The notes: generated from the sequence alone by a model not told the origin. A DNA stretch of 17,875 nucleotides from an uncultured Bacteroides sp. (GCA_905203765.1 CAJKXC010000051.1:1-17875), one strand, 5' to 3'. Counted from the stretch's first letter, positions 6,051 to 15,529 are shown. Program-made: numbers and translations.

Positions 6051-9000
6051 ATGAAACATAGAATCTCCCGAATATTGTGCACGGCACTGTGCTGCGCACC
6101 TTTGCTTGCCGCCGCGCAGACAAGCGAGAAGAGCACCTCTCCCCAACGACTTTATCAGGAAGGCCGCAACCTGTTCCAACAGAAAGCCTACTCCGCCGCC
6201 ATCTCTCCCCTGCACGCCTACGTGCACCGGATGAATGCCGACGGCCAGCCGCTGCCCGACACCGGCGAACGACAGGATGCCGAATACATGCTGGTATGCG
6301 CCGCCTACGAGCTGCGCGACCCGAAGAGCGTGGAACTGCTCCGCGCTTTCCTGGACGAATATCCCGATACCCCCAACGCCAACCGCATCTACGCCCTCAT
6401 CGCCTCTGCCTATTTCTTTGAAGGGGAGTACGACGAAGCCCTCGCCATGTTCAACTCCGCCCGCCTCGACCTGCTGGGCGCCGAAGAGCGCGACGACATG
6501 ACCTACCGCCTCGCCACCTGTTACCTCAAAACCGGCAACGTGAAGGAAGCCGCCATCTGGTACGAAACCCTGCGGAACACCAGCGCGAAGTATGCTGCCG
6601 ACTGTTCCTACTACCTTTCTTACATCCGCTACACCCAGGGACGCTACGACGAAGCCCTCAGCGGATTCCTGCCCTTGCAGGACAATGCCAAGTACAAGGC
6701 GCTCGTACCTTATTATATAGCCGAAATCTACCTCATCAAGAAGAACTACGACAAAGCGGAGATTGTAGCCCAGAACTACCTTTCCGCCTATCCCAACCAG
6801 ACGTATACGGCGGAAATGTACCGCGTGCTCGGTACCGCCGAATATCACTTCGGGAAGTATCACGAGGCAATGGCTTCCTTCGAGAAGTACCTGGAAGGTA
6901 ATGCCGAGTCCGCCCACAGAAGGGATGCCCTCTACATGCTGGGTATGTCGTGCTACCAGTGCGGCGTATATTCGCAGGTGCCCGCCATCCTGGGCGAAGT
7001 AACTGCCGAACCCGACGCCCTCGCGCAGAACGCCTACCTGCACATGGGACTCGCCTACCTGCAACTGGCGGACAAGACCAAGGCGCGTATGGCTTTCGAG
7101 CAAGCCGCCGCATCCGACGCCGACCCGAAGATAAAGGAGCAAGCCGCCTATAACTACGCGCTCTGCATCCACGAGACGTCCTACTCCGCCTTCGGCGAGT
7201 CGGTCACCGTCTTTGAGAAGTTCCTGAACGACTACCCACACTCGCCCTACGCCGACAAAGTGAGCAACTATCTGGTGGAAGTCTACATGAATACACGCAG
7301 CTACGATGCCGCACTCCAGTCCATCGAGCGCATCGCCCGCCCCAGCCGCGCCATCCTGGAAGCCAAACAGAAGATATTGTTCCAACTCGGCACGCAGTCC
7401 TTTGCCAATACCCGGTTCGAGCAAGCCATCGGCTACTTCGACCAAAGCATCGCCCTGGGGCAGTACAACCAGCAGACCAAGGCGGATGCCCTCTACTGGC
7501 TCGGCGAGTCGTACTACCGCCTGGGACGCATGCGCGAAGCCGCCCGCAACTTCAACGACTACCTTGCCCTCACCCGCGAGAAGAACACCGAGATGTTCGC
7601 CCTCGCCTACTATAACCTGGCCTACATAGCCTTCCACCAGAAGGATTATGCCACCGCCGAGAGCCGTTTCCGCAACTTCATCCAACTGGAGAAAGGCGAG
7701 AACACCACCGCCCTGGCAGATGCCTACAACCGCATCGGCGACTGCAACCTGCACGTCCGCCGCTTCGACGAAGCCAAGCAATACTACACCAAAGCCGAAA
7801 GCCTGGGAACCCCTGCCGGCGATTACTCCTACTACCAGCTTGCCCTCGTAGCAGGCTTGCAGAAGGATTATTCCGGCAAAGTGTCTCTATTAGACCGCCT
7901 GGCAAGCAAGTACCCCGACTCGCCCTACGCCATCAACGCCCTTTACGAGAAGGGACGCTCCTACGTGCAGAGCAACAACAGTAACCAGGCGATTGCCACC
8001 TTCCGCGAGTTGCTGAACAAATATCCCGAAAGCCCCGTCAGCCGTAAAGCCGCCGCCGAAATCGGACTGCTCTATTATCAGAACGACCAGTACGACCGTG
8101 CCATCGAAGCCTACAAGCACGTCGTTACCAAATATCCGGGCAGCGAGGAAGCCCGCCTTGCCATGCGCGACCTCAAGTCTATCTATGTAGATGCCAACCG
8201 CGTGGATGAGTTTGCCGCCCTCGCCGCACAGATGCCGGGCGAAATCCGCTTTGCACCCAACGAGCAAGACTCGCTGACCTACATCGCCGCCGAAAAGGTG
8301 TATATGAAAGGCGACGTCCTCCCCGCCAAAGCCAGCTTCACCCGCTACTTGCAGAGCTTCCCCGGCGGCGCCTTCAGCCTGAACGCCCACTACTACCTCG
8401 CCGTCATCGGCAAAGAGCAGAAGGACGAGGAAGCCATACTGGAACACGCCGGCAAGCTGCTCGAATATCCCGATAACCCTTATTCGGAAGAAGCGCTGCT
8501 GATGCACGGAGAGATTCTCTTCAACCGCCAGCAGTACGACCAAGCACTTGCCGACTACAAGAAGCTGCAAGCCAAAGCCACCACCGCCGAACGCCGCCAG
8601 TTGGGTGCCCTCGGCGTGCTGCGCTGCGCCGCACTGATGCACGACGATACCGAAGTCATCCATGCCGCCACCGCCTTGCTTGCCGAAGCCAAGCTGTCGC
8701 CCGAACTTCGCAACGAAGCCCTGTACTACCGCGCCAAAGCCTACCTGAGCCAAAAGGCGGACAAGAAGGCGATGGACGACCTGCAACTCCTTGCCAAAGA
8801 CACCCGTACCCTCTACGGCGCCGAAGCCAAGTACCTCGTGGCACAGCAATGGTACAACGCCGGCAACTATGCCGCCGCCGAAAAAGAGATTCTCAACTTC
8901 ATCGACCAGAGCACGCCGCACGCCTACTGGCTGGCACGCAGCTTCATCCTTCTGTCCGATGTATATGTAGCTATGGACAAGAAGCTCGATGCACGCCAAT

Positions 9001-9086
9001 ACCTGTTGAGCTTGCAGCAGAACTATCATGCCGACGATGACATCGAGGGAATGATAAACGAACGGCTGGAAAAGCTGAGTAAGTAG
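6051..9086 (+). CDS. Large exported tetratricopeptide-repeat protein
   Basis: A 1011-residue protein starting with a signal peptide (MKHRISRILCTALCC...LLAAAQ, cleavage expected near AAAQ). The rest is almost entirely helical TPR-like repeats, on the order of twenty. They carry recurring markers such as YNLAYIAFHQKDYATAESRF, YPDSPYAINALYEKGRSY and YPESPVSRKAAAEIGLLYY. The YP-x-SP-x-A spacing is like that of BamD/CpoB (YbgF) repeats, which act in the periplasm on envelope assembly. No catalytic domain is visible. It lies 37 bp before a TonB-receptor-like barrel gene and is probably co-transcribed with it, so a scaffold or adaptor for that barrel is the natural guess. Third codon positions are strongly G/C, producing long antisense open frames that are artefacts. 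Confidence 0.9.
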   Translation: MKHRISRILCTALCCAPLLAAAQTSEKSTSPQRLYQEGRNLFQQKAYSAAISPLHAYVHRMNADGQPLPDTGERQDAEYMLVCAAYELRDPKSVELLRAFLDEYPDTPNANRIYALIASAYFFEGEYDEALAMFNSARLDLLGAEERDDMTYRLATCYLKTGNVKEAAIWYETLRNTSAKYAADCSYYLSYIRYTQGRYDEALSGFLPLQDNAKYKALVPYYIAEIYLIKKNYDKAEIVAQNYLSAYPNQTYTAEMYRVLGTAEYHFGKYHEAMASFEKYLEGNAESAHRRDALYMLGMSCYQCGVYSQVPAILGEVTAEPDALAQNAYLHMGLAYLQLADKTKARMAFEQAAASDADPKIKEQAAYNYALCIHETSYSAFGESVTVFEKFLNDYPHSPYADKVSNYLVEVYMNTRSYDAALQSIERIARPSRAILEAKQKILFQLGTQSFANTRFEQAIGYFDQSIALGQYNQQTKADALYWLGESYYRLGRMREAARNFNDYLALTREKNTEMFALAYYNLAYIAFHQKDYATAESRFRNFIQLEKGENTTALADAYNRIGDCNLHVRRFDEAKQYYTKAESLGTPAGDYSYYQLALVAGLQKDYSGKVSLLDRLASKYPDSPYAINALYEKGRSYVQSNNSNQAIATFRELLNKYPESPVSRKAAAEIGLLYYQNDQYDRAIEAYKHVVTKYPGSEEARLAMRDLKSIYVDANRVDEFAALAAQMPGEIRFAPNEQDSLTYIAAEKVYMKGDVLPAKASFTRYLQSFPGGAFSLNAHYYLAVIGKEQKDEEAILEHAGKLLEYPDNPYSEEALLMHGEILFNRQQYDQALADYKKLQAKATTAERRQLGALGVLRCAALMHDDTEVIHAATALLAEAKLSPELRNEALYYRAKAYLSQKADKKAMDDLQLLAKDTRTLYGAEAKYLVAQQWYNAGNYAAAEKEILNFIDQSTPHAYWLARSFILLSDVYVAMDKKLDARQYLLSLQQNYHADDDIEGMINERLEKLSK

Positions 9087-9123
9087 TTAGTAGAAAGTAG
9101 TTAAGCAGTAAGTAGAAACAGTT

Positions 9124-10770
9124 ATGAAAAAGATACAATATATCCTCACCGGAATGGCATTAGCAGCCTTCCCATTAGGAGCACAGGCTCAGACGCAGGT
9201 CAAGGACTCTACCGTAAACCGTACGGTAGTGGTAGAGCAGGAATACAACCCGGACATCATGGATGCCTCGAAAGTAAACGTATTGCCCAAAGTAGAACCG
9301 CCTACCGTCAGCAAGAAAGAAGTGGAATATGATGCCACGCTCACGCCCGCCGGCGTAATCCCCGCCACCACCATGCAGGCGTACACCGGAAAGGAAACGC
9401 AGACCAAAGCCCTGCCGGGTTATGCCCGCCTGGGATATGGCAACTACGGCAACCTGGACGTGCGTGCCAACTACCTGTTCACCCCCTCTGACAAAGACCG
9501 CATCAACCTCACCTTCCGCATGGACGGCATGGACGGCAAGCTGGACTTGCCCGACGATGGCGGCGACTGGAACTCCTACTACTATCGCACCCATGCCGGC
9601 ATGGACTACGTACACGCCTTCCGTAAAGTAGACCTGAACGTAGCCGGTAACTTCGACCTGAGCAACTTCAACTTCATGCCCGGAACTTATGACAGCAAGC
9701 AGAAGTTCACTTCCGGTGGCGTGCACTTCGGGGTGAAGTCTACGGACGACGAGCTGCCGCTCCGGTTCCGTGCAGAGACAAACCTGCTCTTCTACGAGCG
9801 CCAAAGCGATATAACCCTGTTCGACACCAAGGAAGGCATCGTCCGTACCAAAGCCGATGTTTCCGGCTCTATCTCCGATGAACAATCTGTCGGACTGGCA
9901 CTCGGCATGGACAATGTATTCTACAACGGCGATTGGCTTGATAACTACACCGCCCTAAACCTGAATCCGTATTACACCTTCCGCAACGACGACTGGAAGA
10001 TTCGCCTCGGCGCCCACGTCGACCTGGCTTTCGGCTTCGGCAAGCAGTTCCGCGTTTCGCCGGACGTAAGCGCCGAATATACCTTCTCCGACAGCTACAC
10101 CCTCTATGCCCAAGCCAAAGGGGGCAGGTTGCAGAACGACCTACGCCGCCTCGAAACCATCAGCCTCTACGGGCAGATGATGCAGCAGGCAGACGCCACT
10201 TACGAACAACTGAACGCCGCCCTCGGCTTCAAGGCAAGCCCCGCCCCGGGACTGTGGTTCAACATCTACGGCGGCTACCAGGACTTGAAGAACGACTTGC
10301 TGCAAGCAACTACATATTATGGAATCGACGTACCTTATGACAAATTCGCCCTTCTTTTCCGTTCGGGCAATACCCATAATATCTATGCCGGCGCCGAAGT
10401 GAGCTATGCCTACAAGGACATCATTTCCTTCTCCGCTTCCGGCATCTACCGCGACTGGAAGATTTCCGATGAGGACTTCAACCGGCTATTGAGCTTCAAG
10501 CCCTCTCTTGAAGCCAACTTCCGCATAGACCTGCGCCCCGTGCCCGTAGTGCTGGTCAGCCTCGGCTATCAGCACATCACCCGCGAGGAGAGCAGTTCCG
10601 ACAAGATAGACCCGGTCGGCAACCTCTACCTGAGTGGCAGTTACGAGCTGTTCAAAGGCATCTCGGTCTACGCGCGTGCCAACAATTTGTTGAACAAAGA
10701 CTATCAATACTACTGGGGTTATCCTGCCGAAGGTATTAATTTCCTGGGCGGAGTCAGCTTCCAATTCTGA
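9124..10770 (+). CDS. TonB-receptor-like outer-membrane beta-barrel without plug
   Basis: A 548-residue outer-membrane protein. The signal peptide MKKIQYILTGMALAAFPLGAQA ends before Gln. A conserved-looking periplasmic linker with VVEQEYNPDIMDASKVNVLP (about 37-56) follows. From about residue 100 onward there are repeated amphipathic strands (ARLGYGNYGNLDVRANYLF, FSLGYQH-like segments). The end, ARANNLLNKDYQYYWGYPAEG...GVSFQF, is the TonB-dependent-receptor C-terminus with terminal Phe. The TonB box and plug domain of classical receptors (700-1000 residues) are not visible, so it may be a passive or assembly barrel and not an active transporter. It follows the TPR gene by 37 bp. The region 10767-10780 across its stop is a small CTGATT/AATCAG dyad. 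Confidence 0.88.
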   Translation: MKKIQYILTGMALAAFPLGAQAQTQVKDSTVNRTVVVEQEYNPDIMDASKVNVLPKVEPPTVSKKEVEYDATLTPAGVIPATTMQAYTGKETQTKALPGYARLGYGNYGNLDVRANYLFTPSDKDRINLTFRMDGMDGKLDLPDDGGDWNSYYYRTHAGMDYVHAFRKVDLNVAGNFDLSNFNFMPGTYDSKQKFTSGGVHFGVKSTDDELPLRFRAETNLLFYERQSDITLFDTKEGIVRTKADVSGSISDEQSVGLALGMDNVFYNGDWLDNYTALNLNPYYTFRNDDWKIRLGAHVDLAFGFGKQFRVSPDVSAEYTFSDSYTLYAQAKGGRLQNDLRRLETISLYGQMMQQADATYEQLNAALGFKASPAPGLWFNIYGGYQDLKNDLLQATTYYGIDVPYDKFALLFRSGNTHNIYAGAEVSYAYKDIISFSASGIYRDWKISDEDFNRLLSFKPSLEANFRIDLRPVPVVLVSLGYQHITREESSSDKIDPVGNLYLSGSYELFKGISVYARANNLLNKDYQYYWGYPAEGINFLGGVSFQF

Positions 10771-10831
10771 TTAAAATCAGCGAAGCCGGAGTCATTGAAT
10801 TGAATAAAAAAGGTCTTTTTTGCTAAATTCT

Positions 10832-10846
10832 CCTTATATTATAAGG
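10832..10846. promoter_or_regulatory. Perfect 15-bp dyad upstream of topA
   Basis: CCTTATA-T-TATAAGG is a perfect inverted repeat with 7-bp arms. Its centre is 28 bp before the start of the topA -7 box, where the -33 element should be. It could be an operator or a supercoiling-sensitive element. It lacks a T run directly after it, so it is not a standard terminator. Confidence 0.45.
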
Positions 10847-10866
10847 TGGAAAGAATGTTTTTTTTC

Positions 10867-10874
10867 TACTTTTG
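10867..10874 (+). promoter_or_regulatory. Putative -7 box for topA
   Basis: TACTTTTG matches TAnnTTTG and lies 42 bases before the ATG at 10917. There is no TTTG at the -33 position; the dyad at 10832-10846 occupies that place. Confidence 0.55.
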
Positions 10875-10916
10875 CGGGCGAATTAAGTAGTGGGAACTAC
10901 TATAAAACAGAAATTT

Positions 10917-13367
10917 ATGCAGAAAAACCTTGTCATTGTCGAGTCTCCGGCAAAAGCAAAAACGATTGAGAAATTCCTTGGTAAAGATTTCAAAGTGCTT
11001 TCCAGCTACGGTCATATACGTGATTTGAAGAAGAAAGAGTTCAGTATCAACGTAGAAAAGAATTTCGAACCGGATTATGAGGTACCGGCAGATAAGAAGA
11101 AAATCGTAACACAGCTGAAAGAGGAAGCCGACAAAGCGGAAACCGTATGGCTGGCTTCCGATGAGGACCGCGAAGGAGAAGCCATCGCATGGCACCTGTA
11201 CGAGGTGTTGAAACTGAAACCGGAACACACCAAGCGCATCGTATTCCATGAAATCACCAAAGGCGCTATCCTGAAAGCCATCGAAAATCCCCGCGACATT
11301 GACATCAATCTGGTCGATGCCCAACAGGCACGACGCATCCTCGACCGTATTGTAGGCTTTGAACTCTCCCCCGTCTTGTGGAAGAAGGTGAAACCCGCCC
11401 TCTCCGCCGGTCGCGTGCAATCCGTTGCCGTCCGCCTCATCGTAGAGCGCGAACGCGAGATTCAAGCATTCCAGACCGAAGCATCCTATCGGGTGACCGC
11501 CATATTCCTCGTCCCCGACGCCGACGGCAAGATGGTAGAAATGAAAGCTGAACTGCCGCGCCGCATCAAGACGAAAGCCGAAGCGCGCCAGTTCCTCGAA
11601 AGCTGCCGCTCCGCCACGTTCAGCATCAGCGACATCACCACCCGTCCGCTGAAGAAAGGTCCGGCTGCCCCCTTCACTACCTCTACCTTGCAGCAAGAAG
11701 CTGCCCGCAAGCTGGGTTTCACGGTAGCACAGACCATGATGGTGGCACAGCGCCTGTACGAATCGGGATTTATCACCTATATGCGTACCGACTCCGTCAA
11801 CCTCTCCGAGTTTGCCGTCAACAGCAGCAAGGAAGCCATCACCCACCTGATGGGCGAACGCTATGTATATCCCCGCCACTTTGCCACCAAGACCAAAGGA
11901 GCGCAGGAAGCCCATGAGGCCATCCGCCCCACCTATATGGAGAATGCCAAGATAGAAGGCAGCCCGCAGGAACGGAAACTGTACGACCTCATCTGGAAAC
12001 GTACCATCGCCTCGCAGATGGCAGATGCCGAACTGGAAAAGACCACCGTCACCATCAGCATCAGCAACGAGTCCGAGAGCTTCACCGCCACCGGCGAAGT
12101 AGTGAAGTTCGACGGTTTCCTTCGTGTCTACCGCGAATCCTACGACGATGACGCCGAAATGCAGGAAGACGAAGCGCACTTGCTGCCCCCCTTGAAGAAA
12201 GGCCAGCAACTGCAACACGAAGATATTACCGCCACCGAACGCTTCACGCAACATCCGCCCCGCTACACCGAGGCAAGCCTCGTGCGCAAGCTGGAAGAGC
12301 TGGGCATCGGACGTCCTTCTACCTATGCGCCCACCATCTCCACCATCCAGCAACGCGAGTATGTGGTGAAAGGCGAAAAGGCAGGCGAAGAACGCGCTTA
12401 CAACGTACTCAGCCTGCAAGGCAACGAGATAACCGACGCCACCCGCACCGAAATCACCGGAGCGGAAAAGGCGAAGCTGATGCCCACCGACACTGGTACG
12501 GTAGTCAACAACTTCCTGATAGAATACTTCCCGGACATCCTGGACTACAACTTCACGGCGAGCGTCGAGAAGCAGTTCGACGAGATAGCCGAAGGTGACA
12601 AGCAATGGACAGCCATCCTGAGCACCTTCTACAAGCATTTCCATCCGTCGGTAGAAACAACCCTTGCCACCAAGAGCGCCCACAAGGCAGGCGAACGCAT
12701 CCTGGGAACGGACCCCGCCAGCAGCAGACAGGTATCGGTAAAGATCGGACGTTTCGGCCCGGTGGCACAAATCGGTACGGTCAACGACCCGGAGAAGCCC
12801 CGCTTCGCCCAGCTCAAGAAAGATATGTCCATCGAAACCATCACGCTGGAAGAAGCGTTGGAACTCTTCAAGCTCCCCCGCACCCTGGGCGAGTACGAAG
12901 GCAAGACGGTGGTAGTCGGTTCAGGACGTTTCGGCCCCTATATCCAGAATAACGGCATGTATGCCTCACTGCCCAAGACGATGGACCCTATGACCGTCAG
13001 CCTGGAAGAAGCCATCGAACTCCTGAAGGAGAAGAAAGAGAAAGAAGCACAACGCCACATCAAGCAGTTCGCCGAAGAACCCGAACTGGAAATACTGAAC
13101 GGTCGCTACGGCCCGTACATCAGCTACAAAGGCAGCAACTACAAGATTCCAAAGGACATCGTTCCGCAGGACTTGAGCTTGCAGGCATGTCTGGAGATTG
13201 TGAAACTGCAAAGCGACAAAGACTCGGACAAGCCGAAAAGAGGCGCAAAGACAGCTAAAGCTGCCAAGGCAACCAAGACAACGACCAAAGCCGCAGCTGC
13301 CAAAAAGCCCAAGACCACTAAAGCCACTACTGCTAAAGCTACTGCTTCCGCCACCAAGAAGAAGTAA
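10917..13367 (+). CDS. topA: DNA topoisomerase I (type IA)
   Basis: An 816-residue enzyme that relaxes negatively supercoiled DNA through a 5'-phosphotyrosine. The Toprim domain is N-terminal: LVIVESPAKAKTIEKFLG near the start and SDEDREGE with Asp82, Asp84 and Glu88. The active-site motif FITYMRTDS gives Tyr288. The C-terminal part has three visible Toprim C-terminal repeats beginning GRFGP, GRFGP and GRYGP at residues 611, 670 and 729, exactly 59 apart; no Cys4 zinc fingers are seen. About 45 residues of Lys/Ala/Thr-rich tail (772-816) close the protein, probably disordered and DNA-binding. I chose the ATG at 10917, right before the conserved QKNLVIVES, over an in-frame GTG at 10890. A strong terminator follows. 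Confidence 0.98.
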   Translation: MQKNLVIVESPAKAKTIEKFLGKDFKVLSSYGHIRDLKKKEFSINVEKNFEPDYEVPADKKKIVTQLKEEADKAETVWLASDEDREGEAIAWHLYEVLKLKPEHTKRIVFHEITKGAILKAIENPRDIDINLVDAQQARRILDRIVGFELSPVLWKKVKPALSAGRVQSVAVRLIVEREREIQAFQTEASYRVTAIFLVPDADGKMVEMKAELPRRIKTKAEARQFLESCRSATFSISDITTRPLKKGPAAPFTTSTLQQEAARKLGFTVAQTMMVAQRLYESGFITYMRTDSVNLSEFAVNSSKEAITHLMGERYVYPRHFATKTKGAQEAHEAIRPTYMENAKIEGSPQERKLYDLIWKRTIASQMADAELEKTTVTISISNESESFTATGEVVKFDGFLRVYRESYDDDAEMQEDEAHLLPPLKKGQQLQHEDITATERFTQHPPRYTEASLVRKLEELGIGRPSTYAPTISTIQQREYVVKGEKAGEERAYNVLSLQGNEITDATRTEITGAEKAKLMPTDTGTVVNNFLIEYFPDILDYNFTASVEKQFDEIAEGDKQWTAILSTFYKHFHPSVETTLATKSAHKAGERILGTDPASSRQVSVKIGRFGPVAQIGTVNDPEKPRFAQLKKDMSIETITLEEALELFKLPRTLGEYEGKTVVVGSGRFGPYIQNNGMYASLPKTMDPMTVSLEEAIELLKEKKEKEAQRHIKQFAEEPELEILNGRYGPYISYKGSNYKIPKDIVPQDLSLQACLEIVKLQSDKDSDKPKRGAKTAKAAKATKTTTKAAAAKKPKTTKATTAKATASATKKK

Positions 13368-13388
13368 AATAGCCGTACATATCAAAAG

Positions 13389-13429
13389 AGCCTTCTTTAT
13401 CCGAACTTCTTCGGTAAAGAAGGCTTTTT
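13389..13429 (+). terminator. Rho-independent terminator after topA
   Basis: GCCTTCTTTA (13390-13399) pairs with TAAAGAAGGC (13415-13424), and after a one-base bulge CCGAA pairs with TTCGG around a CTTC loop. Five T follow the stem. It starts about 20 bases after the topA stop codon. Confidence 0.92.
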
Positions 13430-13525
13430 CATATATCCGCCTCTCTATATGTGAAATAAAGAACAATATTATTCTTAAAATAGAGTAAAATAGAACTATT
13501 ACCTTAAAAAACGCCCATATTCATA

Positions 13526-13554
13526 TTTGATTATCTAAAAAAGATATATCTTTG
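13526..13554 (+). promoter_or_regulatory. Putative promoter of the first LruC lipoprotein gene
   Basis: TTTG at 13526-13529 and TATCTTTG at 13547-13554 are 17 bases apart. The ATG follows 36 bases after the -7 box. The same 17-base spacing recurs before the second paralogue. Confidence 0.65.
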
Positions 13555-13590
13555 TAACAGGCTAATTAACAGTTACAATATAAAATCTCT

Positions 13591-15507
13591 ATGAACAAAT
13601 CGTTTTTTACTAAAGGTGCATTCACCTTATTAGCGTCTTTCTTCGTGCTCACCGGTTGCACGGAGAAAGATGCTTATCAAGGTGGAGCTAAGAACCAGCC
13701 ATTAGACCCGTCAGAGGTCTTTGATTTCAGTCTGACCAAAGAAGTCAAGTTAAACGTTGACTATGGGTTTACCAACGACTACTATGTCCTGTTCCACCTC
13801 TACGAGGAGAATCCTATGGTTTTAGAAGGGGATTCTTGGATAAAGGACGAAACTCTCATGCCTGTGTATACTGCTGCAACAGATACCAAAGGGCAATACT
13901 CAGGTACCATCGCCATTCCTTCGTACATTAAAGAAGTATGGCTGTACAGCGATTACCTCGGCACTGTTTCGCCGGTAAAGCTGACTGTATCAGACGGCGG
14001 CACGATCAGCTTCAACCAAAAGGAGTACATCGCATCGTTGCGGGCTACCACCCGTGCCACAGCATCCAATAGCTACATCTACCCGGACGACTGGACATTG
14101 CTCTCACCGGATGTAACCTGGGACTTGCAGGGACTTCCTTCCAACTTAGAGCCGGAAAGAAGTCTTCCGGAACAGAATATGCTGGATCGTATCAACAACA
14201 TATATAGAAAGCTGAGCAATCTTGGAGTGTCAGATTATGTCAACGATGATGCAACCTCTGAAATCGAAGTTATAAAACCTACGGAAATAAGCCTTGTCTT
14301 CCTCAACAGTAGTGCCAGCTTCAATAATACCGTCGGTTACTTTACTTTCCCCAGCAATACAAAGCCTGCTTTAAGCTCTATCAAGAAGATACTTGCATTC
14401 CCCAATGCATCTCCGTCAACAAAAAAGGATAATAAAGGAGCGTTAGTACCCGGCGATGAAATAAAGTTGAAGTACTGGAATGAAAGCACCAACGAATTTG
14501 AAGATAAATTCCCTGCCGGTGTAACCGTCGGCTTCTGCCTCTTGCCCAACGCATTCAGCAATGAGACCGGTACTATCGAGAAACCGGGCTATGCACCGGC
14601 TCGTTACTCTTACCGCCCCTTCAATGAGGACGGCCTGCAACGTATAATAGCATTACGCGATGGAGATGCGAATCAGATTGTTGCCATCGGCTTTGAAGAT
14701 AATACCGATTTCGACTTCTGCGATGCTACCTTCTATATAAAGGTAGCAGAAAAGAATGCCATCGGCGGTGGGCCGGAACTGCCCCCTTACAACGAGGACG
14801 AAGAATATGACTTGACCTATTCCGGAACGCTGACTTTCGAAGACCAATGGCCATCGGAAGGAGACTACGATATGAACGATGTCATCATGGAATACAAGTC
14901 AACCGTCTATCGCAAAGTAAAAGGAAACAAAGTCTTTAAAACAGTAGACAGATTCACCCCTGTCCATAACGGCGGTACTTACACTTGCGGATTCGGGTAT
15001 CAGCTCAGCACTTCTAAACCCGCAAAGAGCATTACCATCTCTCAGGATAGCCCGCAAAGCGCCAGAGTAGAAACAAGCCAGGCAAAGCCCGTCATTATCC
15101 TGTTCGATGACGTCAAAGACGTATTGGGGCAGACATTTACCATTACCACTGAATTAAATGATGAATCGGAAAGAGAGATTGTTCCACCTTACAATCCTTT
15201 TATCTTTGTCAACGACAGAGAAGAAGGCAGAGAAATACATATGGTAAACTATCCGCCTACCGGCAAAGCCGATACCAACCTCTTCAACACAGCAAGTGAT
15301 GCATCGAATCCGGGTGGGGGAGTTTATTATGTTGCCCGTTATACTGATAAAGACGGTCTGACGTTGATGCCGTTCGGAATCAATCTTCCCAGATTGACCA
15401 ACTTCAATATTCCGACAGAAGACGTTAAGATATACGATACCTATCCCAACTTCATCAACTGGGTAAAATCCAAAGGTGCGAAAAACCCGGACTGGTACAA
15501 GAAGTAA
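13591..15507 (+). CDS. LruC/DUF4842-type surface lipoprotein, paralogue 1
   Basis: A 638-residue lipoprotein. The signal peptide ends in the lipobox LTGC with Cys23, followed by TEKD, an acidic start that may serve surface export. The N-terminal part (about 40-150) looks beta-rich. A DUF4114-like acidic motif, FEDNTDFDFCD, lies at 368-378. The LruC hallmark FEDQWPSEGDYDMNDV is at 416-431. The Asp/Glu clusters suggest Ca2+ binding. LruC-domain proteins are found in Bacteroidota and other Gram-negative bacteria, often as surface lipoproteins, but a defined activity is not known to me. The second copy, 234 bp downstream, is similar over most of its length. It has its own promoter and strong terminator, so the two are separate units. 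The ATG at 13591 directly precedes the signal peptide. Confidence 0.88.
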   Translation: MNKSFFTKGAFTLLASFFVLTGCTEKDAYQGGAKNQPLDPSEVFDFSLTKEVKLNVDYGFTNDYYVLFHLYEENPMVLEGDSWIKDETLMPVYTAATDTKGQYSGTIAIPSYIKEVWLYSDYLGTVSPVKLTVSDGGTISFNQKEYIASLRATTRATASNSYIYPDDWTLLSPDVTWDLQGLPSNLEPERSLPEQNMLDRINNIYRKLSNLGVSDYVNDDATSEIEVIKPTEISLVFLNSSASFNNTVGYFTFPSNTKPALSSIKKILAFPNASPSTKKDNKGALVPGDEIKLKYWNESTNEFEDKFPAGVTVGFCLLPNAFSNETGTIEKPGYAPARYSYRPFNEDGLQRIIALRDGDANQIVAIGFEDNTDFDFCDATFYIKVAEKNAIGGGPELPPYNEDEEYDLTYSGTLTFEDQWPSEGDYDMNDVIMEYKSTVYRKVKGNKVFKTVDRFTPVHNGGTYTCGFGYQLSTSKPAKSITISQDSPQSARVETSQAKPVIILFDDVKDVLGQTFTITTELNDESEREIVPPYNPFIFVNDREEGREIHMVNYPPTGKADTNLFNTASDASNPGGGVYYVARYTDKDGLTLMPFGINLPRLTNFNIPTEDVKIYDTYPNFINWVKSKGAKNPDWYKK

Positions 15508-15529
15508 AAGAACTGTACTCACCCCTACC

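Noticed and set aside
6009..7781. 590-codon open frame on the minus strand opposite the TPR gene
   Set aside because: It is a shadow of strongly G/C-biased third positions; the + strand encodes clear TPR repeats with a signal peptide, while the antisense product is low-complexity Gly/Val-rich.
7890..9029. 379-codon antisense frame opposite the second half of the TPR gene
   Set aside because: Same artefact of codon bias, without a recognisable motif or start signal.
9087..9123. GTAGTTA/AGTAAGTAGAAA short repeats between the TPR and barrel genes
   Set aside because: Short and imprecise; most likely simple-sequence slippage in a 37-bp spacer and not a site I can support.
10767..10780. CTGATT-AA-AATCAG dyad over the barrel stop codon as a terminator
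   Set aside because: The 2-nt loop and absence of a T run directly after it make it a poor terminator.
10890..10916. N-terminal extension of topA from a GTG
   Set aside because: Conserved topoisomerase I sequence starts right after the ATG at 10917.
10866..12770. 634-codon open frame on the minus strand opposite topA
   Set aside because: It lies wholly on the other strand of unambiguous topoisomerase I coding sequence, including the Toprim and active-site Tyr motifs, and shows no domain of its own.
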